38,786 nt of DNA from Alphaproteobacteria bacterium (GCA_028280675.1 JANQLI010000148.1:1-38786); one strand, 5' to 3'. Counted from the stretch's first letter, positions 10,075-20,053 are shown. A program made the numbers and translations. The notes: generated by a model from the sequence alone, not told the origin.

Positions 10075-10668
10075 ATGAGCAAAGTGATTGACTTCTATTA
10101 TGACTTCTACAGTCCTTATGCCTATTTAGGGCATTACGGATTAATGGAACTGAAGAAGTCAAACAAATTTCAAATTCATTATCATCCAGTCGACTTGAAT
10201 CTGCTGAAAAAAGCAGCAGGAAATACAGGTCCACCAAACCGAGACATCCCGCCCAAAATTAAATATCTCATGACAGACTTAAACCGTTGGGCACAACGAT
10301 ACGATATCGCTTTTGGCATGCCTGGGAGTTTTCTTTCTGAGCGTATGAATAAGGGAACATTCTACGCAATGAAGAAGGGCGATGCAGATGCGTATGTTTT
10401 AGAATCCTATAAGATGACATGGGGGGAAAGCGGCGACCCTAATGATGATGACCTTCTTCGGAAGTTGGCCAAGGCTATGGATTGGGATCAAGACGAATTT
10501 ATGTCTTTTTTAAGTTCAGAGGAGGCCTCTCATACCTACGAAAACGAAAACCAGTCCGCTATTGCAGCAGGAGTATTCGGTGTTCCCACTATGGTGATTG
10601 ATGATGACATGTGGTGGGGCAATGATCGACTCGTTTTCGTAGAGGAATATCTGTCAGCGCATACATGA
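10075..10668 (+). CDS. nahD: 2-hydroxychromene-2-carboxylate isomerase-like (DsbA/kappa-GST family), copy 1
   Basis: 197 aa; VIDFYYDFYSPYAYLGHYGLMEL, FGVPTMVIDDDMWWGNDRLVFVEEYL. Confidence 0.85.
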   Translation: MSKVIDFYYDFYSPYAYLGHYGLMELKKSNKFQIHYHPVDLNLLKKAAGNTGPPNRDIPPKIKYLMTDLNRWAQRYDIAFGMPGSFLSERMNKGTFYAMKKGDADAYVLESYKMTWGESGDPNDDDLLRKLAKAMDWDQDEFMSFLSSEEASHTYENENQSAIAAGVFGVPTMVIDDDMWWGNDRLVFVEEYLSAHT

Positions 10669-10751
10669 ACACCCATCCGTCATTATGGACGGATATCTCA
10701 TCAATAAACTCACGCTTAGAGAGTTATTTTGACACAATATAAGGAACAAGA

Positions 10752-11096
10752 ATGATGAAGAGAATGACACCTTTTGCTTTTGCACTCGCTAGCATGGTGC
10801 TTGTTACTTTAAATACGGCATCCGCAGATATCAGTATTCTTTACGGAAACTCCATTGCGATGAAAAATGCTGAAACTGAATTTTCCGCGTACTTTAACAA
10901 AGATGGTAGTTATTCAAGCTCGAAAGGTGATACAGGCAGTTGGACGCTAGAAGGTGATCAATTATGTGTATTGTTAGATGGCGCAGATGCAAGCAGATGC
11001 GGCCCTGCTCCTTTGGATAAGGCAATCGGTGATAGTTGGTCTATGACGGATCAGAATGGCGAGTCAATTACAGCTACGCTTGTCAGCGGTCGTTAG
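10752..11096 (+). CDS. Small secreted protein of unknown function
   Basis: 114 aa; clear signal peptide (MMKRMTPFAFALASMVLVTLNTASA), two Cys in the mature part; upstream aaggaac and followed by a terminator-like hairpin. Confidence 0.7.
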   Translation: MMKRMTPFAFALASMVLVTLNTASADISILYGNSIAMKNAETEFSAYFNKDGSYSSSKGDTGSWTLEGDQLCVLLDGADASRCGPAPLDKAIGDSWSMTDQNGESITATLVSGR

Positions 11097-11116
11097 TTTA
11101 ACAAGCGATTTCCCCC

Positions 11117-11159
11117 AAACTGCCCGGTTTTCCCTCTTGAGGGGGCCGGGTGGTTTTTC
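11117..11159 (+). terminator. Probable Rho-independent terminator after the small secreted protein gene
   Basis: aaactgcccgg...ccgggtggttttt: about 11-bp stem with two G-U pairs, inner CCCTC-TTGA-GGGGG, T run at the end. Confidence 0.75.
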
Positions 11160-11176
11160 AATATATGAGATAATCT

Positions 11177-12016
11177 GTGCCAGTTATAGAGAGCAGTAAT
11201 ACTTCAATCATTCCGTCCAAAGGCGTACACCTTTATCACACGGATATTTCAAACTGTTGTGACCGTGTCCGTATTGCTTTGGAAGAGAAAGGCATTGAAT
11301 GGGAAAGTCACTTCTATGTGCTTCCCCGTGGCGATCATCTAACCGAAGAGTTTTTTGCGTTGAATCCCAAAGGTGTGGTTCCAGTGCTTGTGCATGACGG
11401 GGTTGTTATAACGGAATCGAATGACATTATCTCATATCTCGATGATCACTTTCCTCAGCCGCCTTTGCAACCGGACGACCCGGATAAGAAGAAACGCATG
11501 CATGATTGGATGCAGTCAGCGGCTGATTATCATGTCTATATTGCTGCACTTTCATTTGAGTTTTTATTTAAAGCAACACCTTACGAACCTACTTTTTTTC
11601 AGAGGCGAGCGAAGTTTCGTGCAAATGTACCAGATCCCATGAAGGTCATTTTTGACCCACGCAATCATGCGGTTAAACCAGACGCGGTTAAAGAAGGCAT
11701 TCGTGAAGCCAATCGAATTTTTGCCGACATGAATGCAACATTAGACCGCAGTGGGCCGTGGCTTCTGGGAGAGCAAATTACACTGGCTGATATCAGCTGG
11801 GCTGTGCAAATTCATCGACTCAAAACATTGAATATGCGGGATATCGAGAATTATCCCCATGTTGCATCTTGGTACGCGAGACTTGAAGAACGTGAATCTG
11901 TGAAAAAGGGTATGCTTCAATGGGAAACGAAGGAGCCCTATGCGTTATTCAATCAATATGTTGAGCAGCGTGTCGAAGAGGGAACGGATGTCAATGCGTC
12001 TTGCTGGCGTGAGTAA
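11177..12016 (+). CDS. Glutathione S-transferase family protein (GTG start)
   Basis: 279 aa; VHLYHTDISNCCDRVRIALEEKGIEWE...NPKGVVPVLVHDGVVITESNDIISYLD; C-terminal GPWLLGEQITLADISWAVQIHRL. Confidence 0.85.
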   Translation: MPVIESSNTSIIPSKGVHLYHTDISNCCDRVRIALEEKGIEWESHFYVLPRGDHLTEEFFALNPKGVVPVLVHDGVVITESNDIISYLDDHFPQPPLQPDDPDKKKRMHDWMQSAADYHVYIAALSFEFLFKATPYEPTFFQRRAKFRANVPDPMKVIFDPRNHAVKPDAVKEGIREANRIFADMNATLDRSGPWLLGEQITLADISWAVQIHRLKTLNMRDIENYPHVASWYARLEERESVKKGMLQWETKEPYALFNQYVEQRVEEGTDVNASCWRE

Positions 12017-12114
12017 CCGTAGCGAGTTAGATGCTTATGTAATCGCCAGTGATGCATAAGCTATACTCAAGAAATGCATACAGCTCAAAAATAAGAAAAT
12101 AGGGGGCATCTATT

Positions 12115-13437
12115 TTGGATAAAGTAGAGCAGTCCGCATTGGACTTTCGCGAGAAAGAAATGTCTCGGTATCAAATGTTTACCGTCGGACTCTGTTTGAT
12201 TATCAACATGTTGGACGGATTCGATGTCCTGGCCATTGCTTTTACCGCGCCCTCGATAGCGGTTGCTTGGGATTTGCATCCAACAGAACTAGGTATTTTG
12301 TTTAGTGCAGGACCATTGGGCATGACGGTAGGCTCTTTGGTTATAGGACCGCTCGCAGATTATTATGGAAGACGTCCATTAATCCTTGCTTGCTTAGTTA
12401 CAATTAGCATTGGCATGTTGCTATCGGCCTTGACAACGACAACGCTGCAACTTTCTATTTTACGTGTTCTAACGGGCCTTGGTATTGGCGGCATGCTCGC
12501 AAGTCTGAACACACTCGTTTCGGAGTATTCGTCGTATAAGCGACAAGCTTTTTGTATTTCGATATTTCAATCCGGGTATCCCATAGGAGCAAGCGTGGGT
12601 GGTGTCATCGCGACTTATCTTATCGCTATGTACGATTGGCGTGCCGTGTTTATATTTGGTGGAGTGTTGTCGACTCTTATGATTGTCGTTGCATGGTTCT
12701 ATTTATTTGAGTCCATTGATTATTTGCGTGCGAAGAATACGAATAAGGCACTTGCTCAACTCCAAAGTATATTGCGACGAATGGGTAGTGCGACAAACAA
12801 TATCCCACCTAAGTCATTAATGGGAAAAACAGAAATCACCTTCAATTACCGGGCTCTCTTTGAGAAAGAGTATTTTTCTTCAACGGCGAGAATATGGTTG
12901 AGTTATTTTGGTGCCATGTTCGCCTTCTATTTTATTATAAACTGGACCCCTAAGATTATCGTAGATATGGGACTGAGCGTAGATCAAGGGATTACAAGCG
13001 GCGTCATTATGAATGTAGGTGGAATGATTGGCGGCTTGTTTCTTGGTTATATTGCGGTGAGATGGGACATTCGTGTCATTGTTGCGGCCTATTTTGTTGC
13101 AAGCTTTTTTGTTATGAGCCTTTTTGGATTCCTTGGACCTCACTATGTCACTTTATTGATCGTCGCATTCTTTATAGGGATTTTTCTATTTGGAGGAATT
13201 GTGGGCCTATATGCTGTTATTCCTCAAATCTATCACGCTGATGTCCGTGCTTTTGGTACGGGGTGGGGTATCGGTATGGGACGGCTTGGTGGAATTGTAG
13301 GCCCGTTTGTAGCTGGACTGATTATCTCAAGTGGCATAGATCGCCACTATTACTTTCTTATCTTAGCAATTCCCGTGCTACTGGTTGCTTTGGCGATTTA
13401 TAATATCGAACTCATCCGGAATAGAGGAACACTCTAG
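12115..13437 (+). CDS. MFS transporter, aromatic acid:H+ symporter (AAHS)-like (TTG start)
   Basis: 440 aa, 12-TM-like; LDGFDVLAIAFTAPSIA... and GPLADYYGRRPLIL signature typical of PcaK/BenK-type permeases. Confidence 0.87.
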   Translation: MDKVEQSALDFREKEMSRYQMFTVGLCLIINMLDGFDVLAIAFTAPSIAVAWDLHPTELGILFSAGPLGMTVGSLVIGPLADYYGRRPLILACLVTISIGMLLSALTTTTLQLSILRVLTGLGIGGMLASLNTLVSEYSSYKRQAFCISIFQSGYPIGASVGGVIATYLIAMYDWRAVFIFGGVLSTLMIVVAWFYLFESIDYLRAKNTNKALAQLQSILRRMGSATNNIPPKSLMGKTEITFNYRALFEKEYFSSTARIWLSYFGAMFAFYFIINWTPKIIVDMGLSVDQGITSGVIMNVGGMIGGLFLGYIAVRWDIRVIVAAYFVASFFVMSLFGFLGPHYVTLLIVAFFIGIFLFGGIVGLYAVIPQIYHADVRAFGTGWGIGMGRLGGIVGPFVAGLIISSGIDRHYYFLILAIPVLLVALAIYNIELIRNRGTL

Positions 13438-13518
13438 TTTCTGGGACATATGTCGGGGCTGGGGCAAACTTTGATTCATTTGTTTGTCGCTAATTATCTT
13501 GAATCCAGATTAAGTAAC

Positions 13519-13528
13519 ATGCTAGTAT
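13519..13528. promoter_or_regulatory. Candidate regulon operator, site 5 (ATGCTAGTAT)
   Basis: About 100 nt upstream of the aldehyde dehydrogenase/dioxygenase operon; TTGAAT (13499-13504) then 18 nt to TAGTAT. Confidence 0.62.
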
Positions 13529-13629
13529 ATGAATTGTGTGGTGCGCATTTGTTTTGCGCATATATGGCTCTGTATTGGACAAACACATAAGAGCAGTATT
13601 CGGAATGCATAAGAGCAAGGACACGTTAA

Positions 13630-15105
13630 ATGACACAGTCTTCAAAATTATTTGCGCCAGCGATTTGGTCAGGAAAAATCTTTGACGGCGATTGGAAAGA
13701 TGCTCGAGGTGCCATCCAGGAGGTTCTTGATAAAGCTAGCGGAGACAAAATCGCAGAATCCGCATTTGCAACGAAGGATGACGTATCCGATGTGGCGCGA
13801 GTTGCTGTTGAAGCACAAAAAGAATGGTGCAATTTACCTGGCCCACAGCGGGGTGATATCTTACGTAAATTTTCAGAGCTTTGTCGCGTGCACGATGGAG
13901 AAATCTCTGATTGGTTGGTTCGCGAAACGGGCTCCGTTCGTGCAAAAGCGGATTGGGAAGTTCACACGACTGCACGCGAAGTTTTAGAAGCATCCACAAT
14001 GCCCAGCTTTCCGCAAGGCCAGTTGCTCGCAACAGAAGTACCAGGACGTCAGAGCATTGCCCGGCGTCTTCCTGTTGGGGTGGTGGGCATCATTACGCCT
14101 TGGAACTCACCCTTTCTTTTAGCTGCACGTGCATTTGGTCCGGCATTAGCGATGGGAAATGCGGTTGTTATCAAACCTGATCCACAAACGCCTATCATTG
14201 GTGGGGTGCTTCCAGCTTTATTGTTGGAAGAAGCAGGCCTGCCAAAAGGCTTGTTTCAAGTGGTTCCAGGGGGAGCCGAGACTGGCGAAGCGATCATATC
14301 TGACCCTGCTATTGATATGATTTCTTTCACCGGCTCAACGGCAACGGGACGCATCGTTGGCGAGCAAGCGGGTCATCATATCAAGCGAGTGTCTTTAGAG
14401 TTAGGTGGAAACAACGCCTATATCGTTCTCGATGATGCGGATCTCGAAGCGGCAACATCCGCAGGCTCATTTGGATCCTTCTTTCATCAAGGACAAATTT
14501 GTTTAACGGCTGGTCGTCACTTGGTGCATGAGGTCATTGCTGAGGAGTATATCCAAAGGTTAGCGGAGCGAACGCAAAGGCTGAAAATCGGTGATCCCTT
14601 TTTAGATAATGAGGTGTTGATAGGGCCAATAATTAATCAAAAACAGGCGGATCGCGTGGAAGGTATTGTCCAAAGAAGTATAGACATGGGCGCAACGCTG
14701 AATGCTGGCGGTATGCGGGATGGGCTCTATTATCCACCGACTGTATTGAGTGATGTCACTGTGGACATGCCTGTCTTTACGGATGAAATCTTTGGACCAG
14801 TTGCGCCGGTGATAACATTCAAAACGGATGAAGAGGCGGTGCAACTAGCCAATCAAACACATTACGGTCTGTCAGCAGCGATCCAGTCACCTGATATCGG
14901 CCGCGCGATGGCGATTGCAGATCAACTTCATTCCGGGATTATACATATCAATGAGCAGACGGTTCTGCATGAGGTCTATGGGCCAATCGGTGGGGTTGGC
15001 GCTTCCGGCAATGGGTTTAATTACGGCACTGTAAGTAACGCAGATAAATTCACTGAATTACAATGGATCACCTCTCGAGCCGAGGCGCAACCATACCCAT
15101 TCTAA
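13630..15105 (+). CDS. Aldehyde dehydrogenase, aromatic aldehyde type (benzaldehyde/salicylaldehyde dehydrogenase-like)
   Basis: 491 aa; GVVGIITPWNSPFLLAARAFGPALAMGNAVVIKPDPQTP, SLELGGNNAYIVLDDADLE, HQGQICLTAGR catalytic Cys. Confidence 0.88.
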   Translation: MTQSSKLFAPAIWSGKIFDGDWKDARGAIQEVLDKASGDKIAESAFATKDDVSDVARVAVEAQKEWCNLPGPQRGDILRKFSELCRVHDGEISDWLVRETGSVRAKADWEVHTTAREVLEASTMPSFPQGQLLATEVPGRQSIARRLPVGVVGIITPWNSPFLLAARAFGPALAMGNAVVIKPDPQTPIIGGVLPALLLEEAGLPKGLFQVVPGGAETGEAIISDPAIDMISFTGSTATGRIVGEQAGHHIKRVSLELGGNNAYIVLDDADLEAATSAGSFGSFFHQGQICLTAGRHLVHEVIAEEYIQRLAERTQRLKIGDPFLDNEVLIGPIINQKQADRVEGIVQRSIDMGATLNAGGMRDGLYYPPTVLSDVTVDMPVFTDEIFGPVAPVITFKTDEEAVQLANQTHYGLSAAIQSPDIGRAMAIADQLHSGIIHINEQTVLHEVYGPIGGVGASGNGFNYGTVSNADKFTELQWITSRAEAQPYPF

Positions 15106-15147
15106 AAACGCGATACCAGTCATTGTTGCGGTGTGCTGAGAGAGACG

Positions 15148-15471
15148 ATGCGTATAAAACTTTGTGAAGTCATTCACTTATCTGAGGGTGAGGTACAATG
15201 TGTAGAGGCTTCCGGCTTAGAGCCTCTTGCAGTTTATCGTTACAGTGGTGAAATCTATATCACGAGTGATCGCTGCACCCATAGTACCGCATCTCTGTCA
15301 GAAGGATACTTTGAAGGAGGCGTTATTGAATGCCCTCTTCACAGAGGACAATTTGATGTGCGCACCGGTGAGGTGATTAAGTTTCCCTGCAAGATACCCT
15401 TGAAAACCTATGAGCCAATTATAGAAGATGGGTGGATTTGTATTGATCTACCTTTGGCCACTGATGACTAA
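15148..15471 (+). CDS. Rieske [2Fe-2S] ferredoxin of a multicomponent dioxygenase
   Basis: CTHSTASLSEGYFEGGVIECPLHRGQFD Rieske motif; ATG at 15148 preceded by gagaga; track start at 15133 is an in-frame GTG. Confidence 0.87.
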   Translation: MRIKLCEVIHLSEGEVQCVEASGLEPLAVYRYSGEIYITSDRCTHSTASLSEGYFEGGVIECPLHRGQFDVRTGEVIKFPCKIPLKTYEPIIEDGWICIDLPLATDD

Positions 15472-15514
15472 CTGATCTCCACCTATGTGGCATAGGAAAA
15501 CTAGGACAGATCTT

Positions 15515-16864
15515 ATGTATAGCGAAGAATTGATAGACGTAGAAAACGGCATCCAAAGTAAAAAGATATTTTGGGAAGAGGGTATCTATCATCATGAATT
15601 AGAAACCGTTTTTTATCGTTGCTGGTTGTTCTTAACGCATGAGAGTCTTGTTCCGGAAGCAGGAGATTTCATAGTAGCCAAAATGGTTGATGACGAAGTC
15701 ATTGTTTCCCGACAAAAAGACGGATCCATTCAAGGTTTCTATAATTATTGCACCCACCGCGGTAATCAGCTTTGCCCTTATGAAGCAGGAAACGCGCGTG
15801 GATTCCAATGTAATTACCATGGGTGGGCATTTGGTTTAGATGGATCGTTGCAGTCTGTTCCCTTTAAAGAGCAGGCTTATCGTAAACACTTTGACCAGAG
15901 TAAGTGGGGATTGAAGAAGGTTGCAAAGATTGAAAGCTATAACGGTTTTATTTTTGCATGTGCAGATGGTGATGCGCCGTCACTACGTGAGTATCTTGGT
16001 GAGATGGCCTGGTATCTTGATGCCTGGACGAATGTACCTGGGGGCATAGAGTTTCTTGGTCCCCCAGCGCGTTCCATTATGCGAGCAAACTGGAAGGCGC
16101 CTGCTGAGAATTTTGTTGGTGATGCGTATCACCTTGGATGGACTCATGCCTCTGCGCTTTCCGTGATTGGCGGACCAGTTGGGGGCTTGGTGGGGAATGA
16201 CGAACCGCCTCCAGAAGGTATTGGACTTCAGGTTACCACGAAACATGGGCATGGTTTTGGGTGTCTTTGGGATTTGGGACCGACTTTAATGAGTGATACG
16301 GTTCCTGAAATTTGGCAATGGAAACAAGATCATACGCCTGAAATCGAAGAGCGTTTAGATGCGTGGCGTGCTCGTACATATTCTGGGCAATGGAATTGTA
16401 CTCTTTTTCCAAATTGTTCGTTTCTTTACGGAACCAATGCTTTCAAACTCTGGAATCCAATAGGGCCGAATGAAATCGAAGTGTTTACGTGGGCCTTCGC
16501 GGAAAAACGTATGCCTGAAGATATGAAGAAGCGTATCCATTCGTCAGTGCATAGAACTTTCGGCCCGGCGGGAACATTTGAATCAGATGATGGCGATAAT
16601 TTAGAATATTGCACGCAAGTGAATCGCGGTCAGGTGACAAGAACAGGTGTGATGAATGCACAAATGGGTCTGGGTGAAGAGCGCGATGATCCAAATTTGC
16701 CAGGTTTAGTTGGGGACTACATTAGTGAGATTTCGCATCGCGGGATGTATCGCTTCTATGCAGAACTCTTAGATGGTGCAACATGGGATGACATCAATAT
16801 AAGTGGTGATCTTTGGAAGGAGTCACTTATGAAGGCCACTCGCCAAGATCAGGAGAGTGTCTGA
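15515..16864 (+). CDS. nahAc: Aromatic ring-hydroxylating dioxygenase alpha subunit, naphthalene-dioxygenase type
   Basis: CTHRGNQLCPYEAGNARGFQCNYHGW Rieske centre; KAPAENFVGDAYHLGWTHAS mononuclear-iron region as in NahAc. Start chosen at the internal ATG (MYSEELIDVENG) rather than the track start 15485. Confidence 0.88.
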   Translation: MYSEELIDVENGIQSKKIFWEEGIYHHELETVFYRCWLFLTHESLVPEAGDFIVAKMVDDEVIVSRQKDGSIQGFYNYCTHRGNQLCPYEAGNARGFQCNYHGWAFGLDGSLQSVPFKEQAYRKHFDQSKWGLKKVAKIESYNGFIFACADGDAPSLREYLGEMAWYLDAWTNVPGGIEFLGPPARSIMRANWKAPAENFVGDAYHLGWTHASALSVIGGPVGGLVGNDEPPPEGIGLQVTTKHGHGFGCLWDLGPTLMSDTVPEIWQWKQDHTPEIEERLDAWRARTYSGQWNCTLFPNCSFLYGTNAFKLWNPIGPNEIEVFTWAFAEKRMPEDMKKRIHSSVHRTFGPAGTFESDDGDNLEYCTQVNRGQVTRTGVMNAQMGLGEERDDPNLPGLVGDYISEISHRGMYRFYAELLDGATWDDINISGDLWKESLMKATRQDQESV

Positions 16865-17385
16865 TGCCCCCGCTAAGTGTTGTTAACACCCACACCTATT
16901 ACGAAATTCAATGCTATCTTCATCATGAGGCGCGGCTATTTGATAATGAAGAACAGCGTGAATGGTTAGATGAGCTTGTCGATCCAGAAATTCGTTATCA
17001 AGTATTGGTCACACAGGAGAGAAGCCGGGATGGACGAGGAAGTGGGAGCGATACTGTCTATGTCTATGATGACGGAAAAGACGAACTCGACTTTCGTGTA
17101 AAGCAATTTGAAACCGGTATGCAGTGGATGACCAATCCTGTGCCAAAACTGCGCCATCTTATTACGAATATTGAGGGATTCCAGTGTGAGAGCGATAATG
17201 AATTCCGCGTGTATTCAAACGGAATGATTTATCGAAGCCGGAAGGTTTACGAGGAAAATATATTTGTCTTTAGTCGTGATGATATTTTACGCCGCGGAGA
17301 TGATAATAAATTGCGACTCTTACGGCGTGAGGTTCTCTTAGACCAACGCTTAGTGCGCAGTAAGAATATGCTGTTCTTTATATAA
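16864..17385 (+). CDS. nahAd: Aromatic ring-hydroxylating dioxygenase beta subunit, NahAd-like
   Basis: MPPLSVVNTHTYYEIQCYLHHEARLFDNEEQREWLDELVDPEIRYQV...RREVLLDQRLVRSKNMLFFI; TGATG overlap with the alpha gene; track ORF extends upstream to 16813. Confidence 0.87.
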   Translation: MPPLSVVNTHTYYEIQCYLHHEARLFDNEEQREWLDELVDPEIRYQVLVTQERSRDGRGSGSDTVYVYDDGKDELDFRVKQFETGMQWMTNPVPKLRHLITNIEGFQCESDNEFRVYSNGMIYRSRKVYEENIFVFSRDDILRRGDDNKLRLLRREVLLDQRLVRSKNMLFFI

Positions 17386-17407
17386 TACGTCCTTGGGATT
17401 CTTATTG

Positions 17408-19000
17408 ATGACCACATATGATTATATCATTGTTGGGGCTGGGTCGGCAGGGTGTGTGCTAGCCAACAGGTTGTCAAAGAATCCTCGTCACTCTGTTCTT
17501 CTTATTGAAGCGGGCCCCTCTGACAAATCTCTTTTAGTTCGCATGCCCATGGGATTTGGAAAACTGCTTTCAGATACCAAGCATGTTCGGCATTTTACAA
17601 CTCAACCTGAGAGAGGAAATGGATTTCGATCCGAATCTTGGCCTAAAGGTAAGACGATAGGTGGATCAAGCTCGGTGAATGGGACCTATTATAATAGAGG
17701 CCAACCTCAGGATTATGATCACTGGCATGCTTTGGGTGCAACCGGATGGCATTGGGAAAATTTGGAACCGTATTTTCGGGAGATTGAGGACCATGTCTTA
17801 GGTGATGATGGCGTGAGGGGCAGTGATGGTGAGCTTCATGTTTCCTTGCATGCTGATCCCAGTTCACTTGCGAAGGCGACAATATCCGCAGCAAAGGGCT
17901 GTGGATTAGATCAGAAAGACGATTTGAACCGTGCCAATCCTGAAGGTATTGGCTATACAGCATGTAATATCAAGAATGGGGAGCGAGTGAGTGCCGCTAG
18001 TGCCTTTCTTGATCCCATAAATTCACGTCCTAATTTGACCGTCTGGAAAAATACCTTGGTCACAAAAATTGAATGCCAAGGAGGGCGGGCTGTAGGAGTT
18101 CATTTTCGCCAGGGTGGGCGTGATGCTTTCGTTAAATGTGATCGAGAAGTGATTCTTTCGGCAGGGGCAATTCAATCGCCACAATTGTTACAACTTTCAG
18201 GTATTGGACCTATCGATGTACTTTCACAGTTTGAGATACCAGTCGTAGCGAATCTTCCTGGTGTGGGGCAAAACCTTCGTGAGCATCGTATGCTATTTGT
18301 CCAGCATGCTTTGAAACAGCCACTCAGCTACAATCATGAGTTTAATGGATTAAGAGTTATTCCGCATGTGCTCCAGTATATCCTCAAGAAAAAAGGTTTA
18401 ATGGCGACGAGCTCACATGAAGTGTGTGGTTATCTAAAGTCTCATCCGGATACAGATCGCCCGGATATTCAAATTATTATGGCACCTTTCTCATTTGATC
18501 TTGAGCAAGGCGGTGCTGTAACGTTTGAGAAGTGCCATGGCATGCAGATTTCCGGTTATCACTTGCAGCCGACGAGTTGCGGCAGTGTGAATATTTGTTC
18601 GATTGATCCTGAGGTTCAACCTACGATTACCTCGAACTATTTAGATACGGAGAAAGACCGTGCCGTGAGTGTTGCTATTCTAAAACATATCCGAAATATT
18701 TATGCACAACCCGCATTGCAGAAGTATGTAGATGAAGAAACATCTCCTGGTATCGCAATAGAAGCGCCAGAAGAAGTGATTAATTATCACCGTTGTTATG
18801 GTCAATGCCTTTATCACGTAGCGGGGACATGCAAGATGGGAAAAGACGACATGTCTGTAGTTGATGAGAGGTTGAAAGTCTATGGTGTCGAAGGATTGCG
18901 TGTAGTTGACTGTTCTATCATGCCTACGCTTGTTTCGGGAACGACGAGTGGCCCGGTCATGGCTATTGCTAATCGTGCCGCAGCCTTAATCACCGGGTAA
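17408..19000 (+). CDS. GMC-family FAD-dependent oxidoreductase
   Basis: YDYIIVGAGSAGCVLANRLS; GKTIGGSSSVNGTYYNRG; C-terminal YHVAGTCKMG...GVEGLRVVDCSIMPTLVSGTTSGP. ATG at 17408 preferred over 17393. Confidence 0.9.
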   Translation: MTTYDYIIVGAGSAGCVLANRLSKNPRHSVLLIEAGPSDKSLLVRMPMGFGKLLSDTKHVRHFTTQPERGNGFRSESWPKGKTIGGSSSVNGTYYNRGQPQDYDHWHALGATGWHWENLEPYFREIEDHVLGDDGVRGSDGELHVSLHADPSSLAKATISAAKGCGLDQKDDLNRANPEGIGYTACNIKNGERVSAASAFLDPINSRPNLTVWKNTLVTKIECQGGRAVGVHFRQGGRDAFVKCDREVILSAGAIQSPQLLQLSGIGPIDVLSQFEIPVVANLPGVGQNLREHRMLFVQHALKQPLSYNHEFNGLRVIPHVLQYILKKKGLMATSSHEVCGYLKSHPDTDRPDIQIIMAPFSFDLEQGGAVTFEKCHGMQISGYHLQPTSCGSVNICSIDPEVQPTITSNYLDTEKDRAVSVAILKHIRNIYAQPALQKYVDEETSPGIAIEAPEEVINYHRCYGQCLYHVAGTCKMGKDDMSVVDERLKVYGVEGLRVVDCSIMPTLVSGTTSGPVMAIANRAAALITG

Positions 19001-19039
19001 GAGTTACATCACATATTGTCAATATATGTTCTTCAGTCA

Positions 19040-20053
19040 TCACTCAGCAGCTGCAGGGCTTTTTAAAGAAGAGTATTTTTTATGTAGGGCAGCTGCGCGA
19101 CGCCCGGATTCCTGCGCGCCTTCAAGGTAAGCATCTGGCAGAATATGGTAAGGCGGGCGTGTTGGTCCTGCATTCATCCAGCCTGCGGCATTCATGCGCG
19201 CTTTCTCTAGAGCAATGTTATAGATTGAAAACTCTTTGAAGCTGCCGTTCGGGAAAAGAGGTGCTAATGCATGCCCAATCTCTCCGGCCATGTTGTTCGC
19301 TTCAGCCCAATCATTGGATTCTTTGGCGGCTTTGATAACATCACGGAATCGCGTTACTGCATTTGGGCCGCACACGGCGCTATTTGTCCAGAACGCAGTG
19401 CAAAACTCAGGGTGCATCCGTGCCGCGCCATAGTAAGCAGCATCAATGGGTAAAAAACGAATTTGTTGGTGAGACGCATTGATGTCTTGTAATAGTCGAT
19501 CCATGCTTGAGTACTTACTCGTGACGACCTGTGGAATAGATGCCACTTGCGCCCAGAAATTTGTTGGGAAATCGAACTTGAAGGCTTCTTTATTATCGTA
19601 AACGCAAATTCCCATATCGGGGCAGGCTTCAGCGATATCTTTAAAATATTGTACTGCAGTTGCGACACTCGGTGCACACCACATTGGTACGCCAAGCATT
19701 GTGCCATCCGCGCCTAAGTCTGAAGCTATACGTGTTTGGCGAACTGTTTCTCGGGTATTTAATGCTGTGGTCCCGACGAAGACTGGAACACGCCCTGCAG
19801 TGACTTCGACAAGGGTTGCCATAAATTTGTACTTTTCATCCCATGTCAATGTTGCGCATTCGCCAAGCGTACCGAGTGCCAGAATACCATTCACGCCGCC
19901 CTTAATAAGGCCTTCGATGGCGCGTTCTGCTTCATCTAGATCGAGGGTGTCTTCGGACCGCCAATCATCGCTGCCCGGTTTTGCTGGCGTTGGCATGATG
20001 GCCCATGCACCTACGATTTCATCGACAGTTATGAGGGATTTTGCCTTGGCCAT
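19040..20053 (-). CDS. nahE: DHDPS/NAL-family hydratase-aldolase, trans-o-hydroxybenzylidenepyruvate hydratase-aldolase-like
   Basis: 337 aa; GAWAIMPTPAKPGSDDWRSEDTLDLDEAERAIEGLIKGGVNGILALGTLGECATLTWDEK, resembling NahE/PhdJ. Confidence 0.87.
   Translation of the reverse strand: MAKAKSLITVDEIVGAWAIMPTPAKPGSDDWRSEDTLDLDEAERAIEGLIKGGVNGILALGTLGECATLTWDEKYKFMATLVEVTAGRVPVFVGTTALNTRETVRQTRIASDLGADGTMLGVPMWCAPSVATAVQYFKDIAEACPDMGICVYDNKEAFKFDFPTNFWAQVASIPQVVTSKYSSMDRLLQDINASHQQIRFLPIDAAYYGAARMHPEFCTAFWTNSAVCGPNAVTRFRDVIKAAKESNDWAEANNMAGEIGHALAPLFPNGSFKEFSIYNIALEKARMNAAGWMNAGPTRPPYHILPDAYLEGAQESGRRAAALHKKYSSLKSPAAAE

Noticed and set aside
10675-10694. ATCCGTC-attatg-GACGGAT hairpin after the first NahD-like gene
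   Set aside because: Perfect 7-bp stem but no T tract, so not called as an intrinsic terminator.
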